A DNA stretch of 64,000 nt, from contig CAJUBC010000006.1 in NCBI GenBank assembly GCA_910584545.1, forward strand, positions 1 to 64,000, given 5' to 3'. Position 1 is the first letter of the stretch, and every line of letters starts with the position of its first letter. This document shows positions 62,172 to 64,000 of the stretch, piece after piece. A program made the translations under genes and the position numbers. The DNA comes from an uncultured Muribaculaceae bacterium (GTDB lineage: Bacteria > Bacteroidota > Bacteroidia > Bacteroidales > Muribaculaceae). Under the pieces are notes generated by a model. It searched no databases. It was not told the DNA's origin and was given only the letters and a program-made list of their open reading frames with translations.

Positions 62172-63152
62172 ATGAACAGCATCGGAGAACTGATAAGGCT
62201 CACGACTTTCGGAGAAAGCCATGGGCCGGCAATGGGTGGCGTTCTTGACGGAATGCCGCCCCTTGTGCATATAGACCTCGACGCGGTGCGGCGCGAAGTG
62301 GCGCGGCGACGTCCCGGACATGGACCGCTCGTATCGCAGCGGCAGGAGTCCGACGAGGTGGAGATCCTTTCCGGTATCGCTCCCGACGGACGGACGCTCG
62401 GAACCCCGATCGGTTTCATAGTGCGGAACCGTGACGCGCGGAGCGGGGATTATGCGGATTACGATGGGAGGTTCCGGCCAAACCACGCGGACTATACCTA
62501 TTGGAAAAAATACGGCATACATGATTTCAGGGGCGGGGGCCGTGCCAGTGCCCGCGAGACGGTGTCGAGAGTCGTGGCTGGAGCCATCTGCCGCCAATGG
62601 CTTGACACACTCGGCGTTACGGTTCATGCCGAACTGCTTCCCGGTCCGGATATCGAGGCCGCTGTCGCGGCTGGTGACTCCGTCGGCGGCGCGGTGAGAT
62701 GCACTGTCACCGGACTTCCTGTCGGTGTCGGTGAGCCGGTCTATGACAAACTCAGCGCGCGTCTGGCAGAAGCGATGATGAGCATAAACGCCGTCAAGGC
62801 TTTCGAAATCGGTGACGGTGTCGCGGCTTCTTCGGCATTCGGTTCCGAGTCCATGGACAGTTTCGTGAAAACAGATGACAACGCCGACCTTACGTGTGCT
62901 TCAAATCATTCCGGCGGCGTGCAGGGGGGCATATCAAACGGTATGCCGGTGACGATGACCATTCATTTCAAGCCTACGCCCACTCTGATGCGTCCGATTG
63001 AAACTTTCGATACCGCAGGGAACAGAGTGACGGTGCCTCCTAAAGGAAGACATGATCCCTGCGTGGCCGTGAGGGCTGTCCCGGTGGTGGAGGCTATGGC
63101 CATAATCACCGTAGCCGACATGATGAAGTCGAGGGGTTGCCTCACAAGATGA
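62172..63152 (+). CDS. aroC: Chorismate synthase (short form)
   Basis: 326 residues, shorter than the usual 350-360. The N-terminal signature GELIRLTTFGESHGPAMGGVLDGMPP and the FMN-related motif GGGRASARETVSRVVAGA are present; GDGVAASSAFGSESMD and SNHSGGVQGGISNGMPV are the other family motifs, and the end has KGRHDPCVAVRAVPVVEAMA. The segment between VTVHAELLPGPDIEAAVAAGDSVGG is much shorter than in typical enzymes, where about 25-30 more residues separate it from the core. Reaction: EPSP to chorismate in the shikimate pathway. It begins 12 bases after the rho stop, so cotranscription is likely. The shortening needs an alignment before any loss of function is claimed. Confidence 0.9.
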   Translation: MNSIGELIRLTTFGESHGPAMGGVLDGMPPLVHIDLDAVRREVARRRPGHGPLVSQRQESDEVEILSGIAPDGRTLGTPIGFIVRNRDARSGDYADYDGRFRPNHADYTYWKKYGIHDFRGGGRASARETVSRVVAGAICRQWLDTLGVTVHAELLPGPDIEAAVAAGDSVGGAVRCTVTGLPVGVGEPVYDKLSARLAEAMMSINAVKAFEIGDGVAASSAFGSESMDSFVKTDDNADLTCASNHSGGVQGGISNGMPVTMTIHFKPTPTLMRPIETFDTAGNRVTVPPKGRHDPCVAVRAVPVVEAMAIITVADMMKSRGCLTR

Positions 63153-63176
63153 CGAGCAACCGGAAAGACAGATGAT

Positions 63177-64000
63177 ATGAATGAGTTTTACACCGATTAT
63201 TCGGAGTATATGTCCGGGATTTTCCCCGGCGTGAAGGTGCAGAAGATTTCTGTCAACGCCGGCTTCTGTTGTCCGAACCGCGACGGCACCATCGGCACGG
63301 GCGGCTGCATATACTGCAACAACCGTTCGTTCACGCCGGCGTATTGTTTCGGGACGGAGGGCGTGGCAGCCCAACTCGGGGCGGGAAAGAAATTTTTCGC
63401 CCGCAAGTATCCGGAGATGAAGTATATAGCCTATTTTCAGTCATATACCAACACCTACCTGGCTTCGGCTGCTGAATTAAGGCTGCTTTACGAGGAGGCG
63501 TTGGGAGTGGATGGAGTCGTGGGTCTCGCCGTGGCCACGCGCCCCGACACATTGCCGGAGGAGACAGTGGATCTGCTTAGCTGTATCAACCAAACATGCC
63601 CTGTGTTTGTTGAACTCGGAGTGGAGAGCCTATGCGACACCACATTGCAGACAATCAACCGTGGACATGACTCTGCAGCCGCAGAGGATGCGGTTCTCCG
63701 TCTCGCAGATGCCGGACTGCATGTCGGGGTGCATCTGATTGCCGGACTTCCGGGAGAAACCGATGAGACAGTGCTGGAGACGGTGCGCCGCGTATGTTCG
63801 CTTCCGGTGGACTCCATCAAGATGCATCATCTTCAGGTATTGAAGGGAACTCCTCTGTGCCGGATGGTGGAAAACGGAGAACTTCGTGTACCGCGATATA
63901 CACCAGAGAGCTATCTCGACCTCTGCGTGAGGATTGTCGGGGAAGTGCCGCGCCACATCGCCATCGAGAGGTTTCTCGCATCCTCGCCTCCGGCTGAGGT
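63177..64000 (+). CDS. TIGR01212/YtqA-family radical SAM protein (partial, runs off the window)
   Basis: The frame is open from ATG 63177 to the end of the window (about 274 residues seen, no stop). It starts MNEFYTDYSEYMSGIFPGVKVQKISVNAGFCCPNRDGTIGTGGCIYCNNRSFTPAYC, with the radical SAM Cys triad pattern shared by the TIGR01212/YtqA group (FCCPNRDGT..GGCIYCNN). Other family signatures are YFQSYTNTYL, GLAVATRPDTL, VELGVESLCDTTLQTINRGH and VHLIAGLPGE. The function of the family is unknown; methylthiolation-like or tRNA-related chemistry is only speculation. It follows aroC by 25 bases. Confidence 0.85.
   Translation, partial: MNEFYTDYSEYMSGIFPGVKVQKISVNAGFCCPNRDGTIGTGGCIYCNNRSFTPAYCFGTEGVAAQLGAGKKFFARKYPEMKYIAYFQSYTNTYLASAAELRLLYEEALGVDGVVGLAVATRPDTLPEETVDLLSCINQTCPVFVELGVESLCDTTLQTINRGHDSAAAEDAVLRLADAGLHVGVHLIAGLPGETDETVLETVRRVCSLPVDSIKMHHLQVLKGTPLCRMVENGELRVPRYTPESYLDLCVRIVGEVPRHIAIERFLASSPPAE

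Noticed and set aside
60639..62627. 662-codon minus-strand frame opposite rho and aroC
   Set aside because: Covers two strongly supported genes and shows no recognisable protein motif.

Overview
The window looks like a chromosomal segment of a gut Bacteroidales bacterium, most likely Muribaculaceae-like (family-level placement is inference). The evidence is a Mfa/Fim-type fimbrial operon with DUF4906, DUF3575 and DUF3868 partners, Omp28-like proteins with type IX secretion-like tails, an outer-membrane beta-barrel receptor with a carboxypeptidase-regulatory-like N-terminus, the PG0541-type RND efflux operon, SDR-type threonine dehydrogenase, and Rho with a very long disordered insertion. Many genes are preceded by the Bacteroidales promoter pattern TTTG-N19/20-TAnnTTTG instead of the E. 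coli -35/-10 pattern.

Layout. 106-10384: fimbrial locus. The major subunit gene is broken by a frameshift; anchor (FimB/Mfa2), minor-subunit and DUF4906 tip-like genes follow, then a thioredoxin-like lipoprotein and a separately promoted DUF3575/DUF3868 pair. 10476-16101: TetR regulator, fabG, ispD, recG and a DEAD-box helicase, closely spaced. 16316-19915: pyruvate:ferredoxin oxidoreductase, closed by a strong bidirectional terminator. 20001-22599: SIMPL protein (minus), pheS, nth. 22600-24411: a RAYT-like Y1 transposase gene behind a block of tandem repeats enclosed by inverted arms, convergent with a DoxX-like gene. 24596-29358: thymidine kinase, CyuA-like protein, TlpA-like lipoprotein, acyl-CoA synthetase. 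29444-36315 (minus): tRNA-Leu(UAG), then a complete TetR-TolC-MFP-RND-PG0541 efflux operon whose promoter carries a large palindrome. 36738-45652: four consecutive secreted proteins (HAF-like repeat protein, two Omp28-like proteins, one 1156-residue repeat protein). 45814-48190: divergent kbl/tdh pair for threonine-to-glycine conversion. 48281-59497 (minus): porin, DUF4301 protein, guanine-deaminase-like protein, a lipoprotein with a RelA-type enzyme, alpha/beta hydrolase, outer-membrane receptor. 59498-64000: rho with a long leader, a short aroC, and a radical SAM gene running off the end.

How the genes relate. Most of the window is core metabolism and information processing (isoprenoid, fatty acid and chorismate synthesis, DNA repair, tRNA charging, transcription termination, stringent response) mixed with envelope and surface functions. 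The most unusual parts are the RAYT/repeat block, the frameshifted major fimbrillin in an otherwise intact operon, the palindrome over the efflux regulator promoter, and the four-gene secreted cluster. No CRISPR array, prophage, rRNA or classical insertion sequence was seen.
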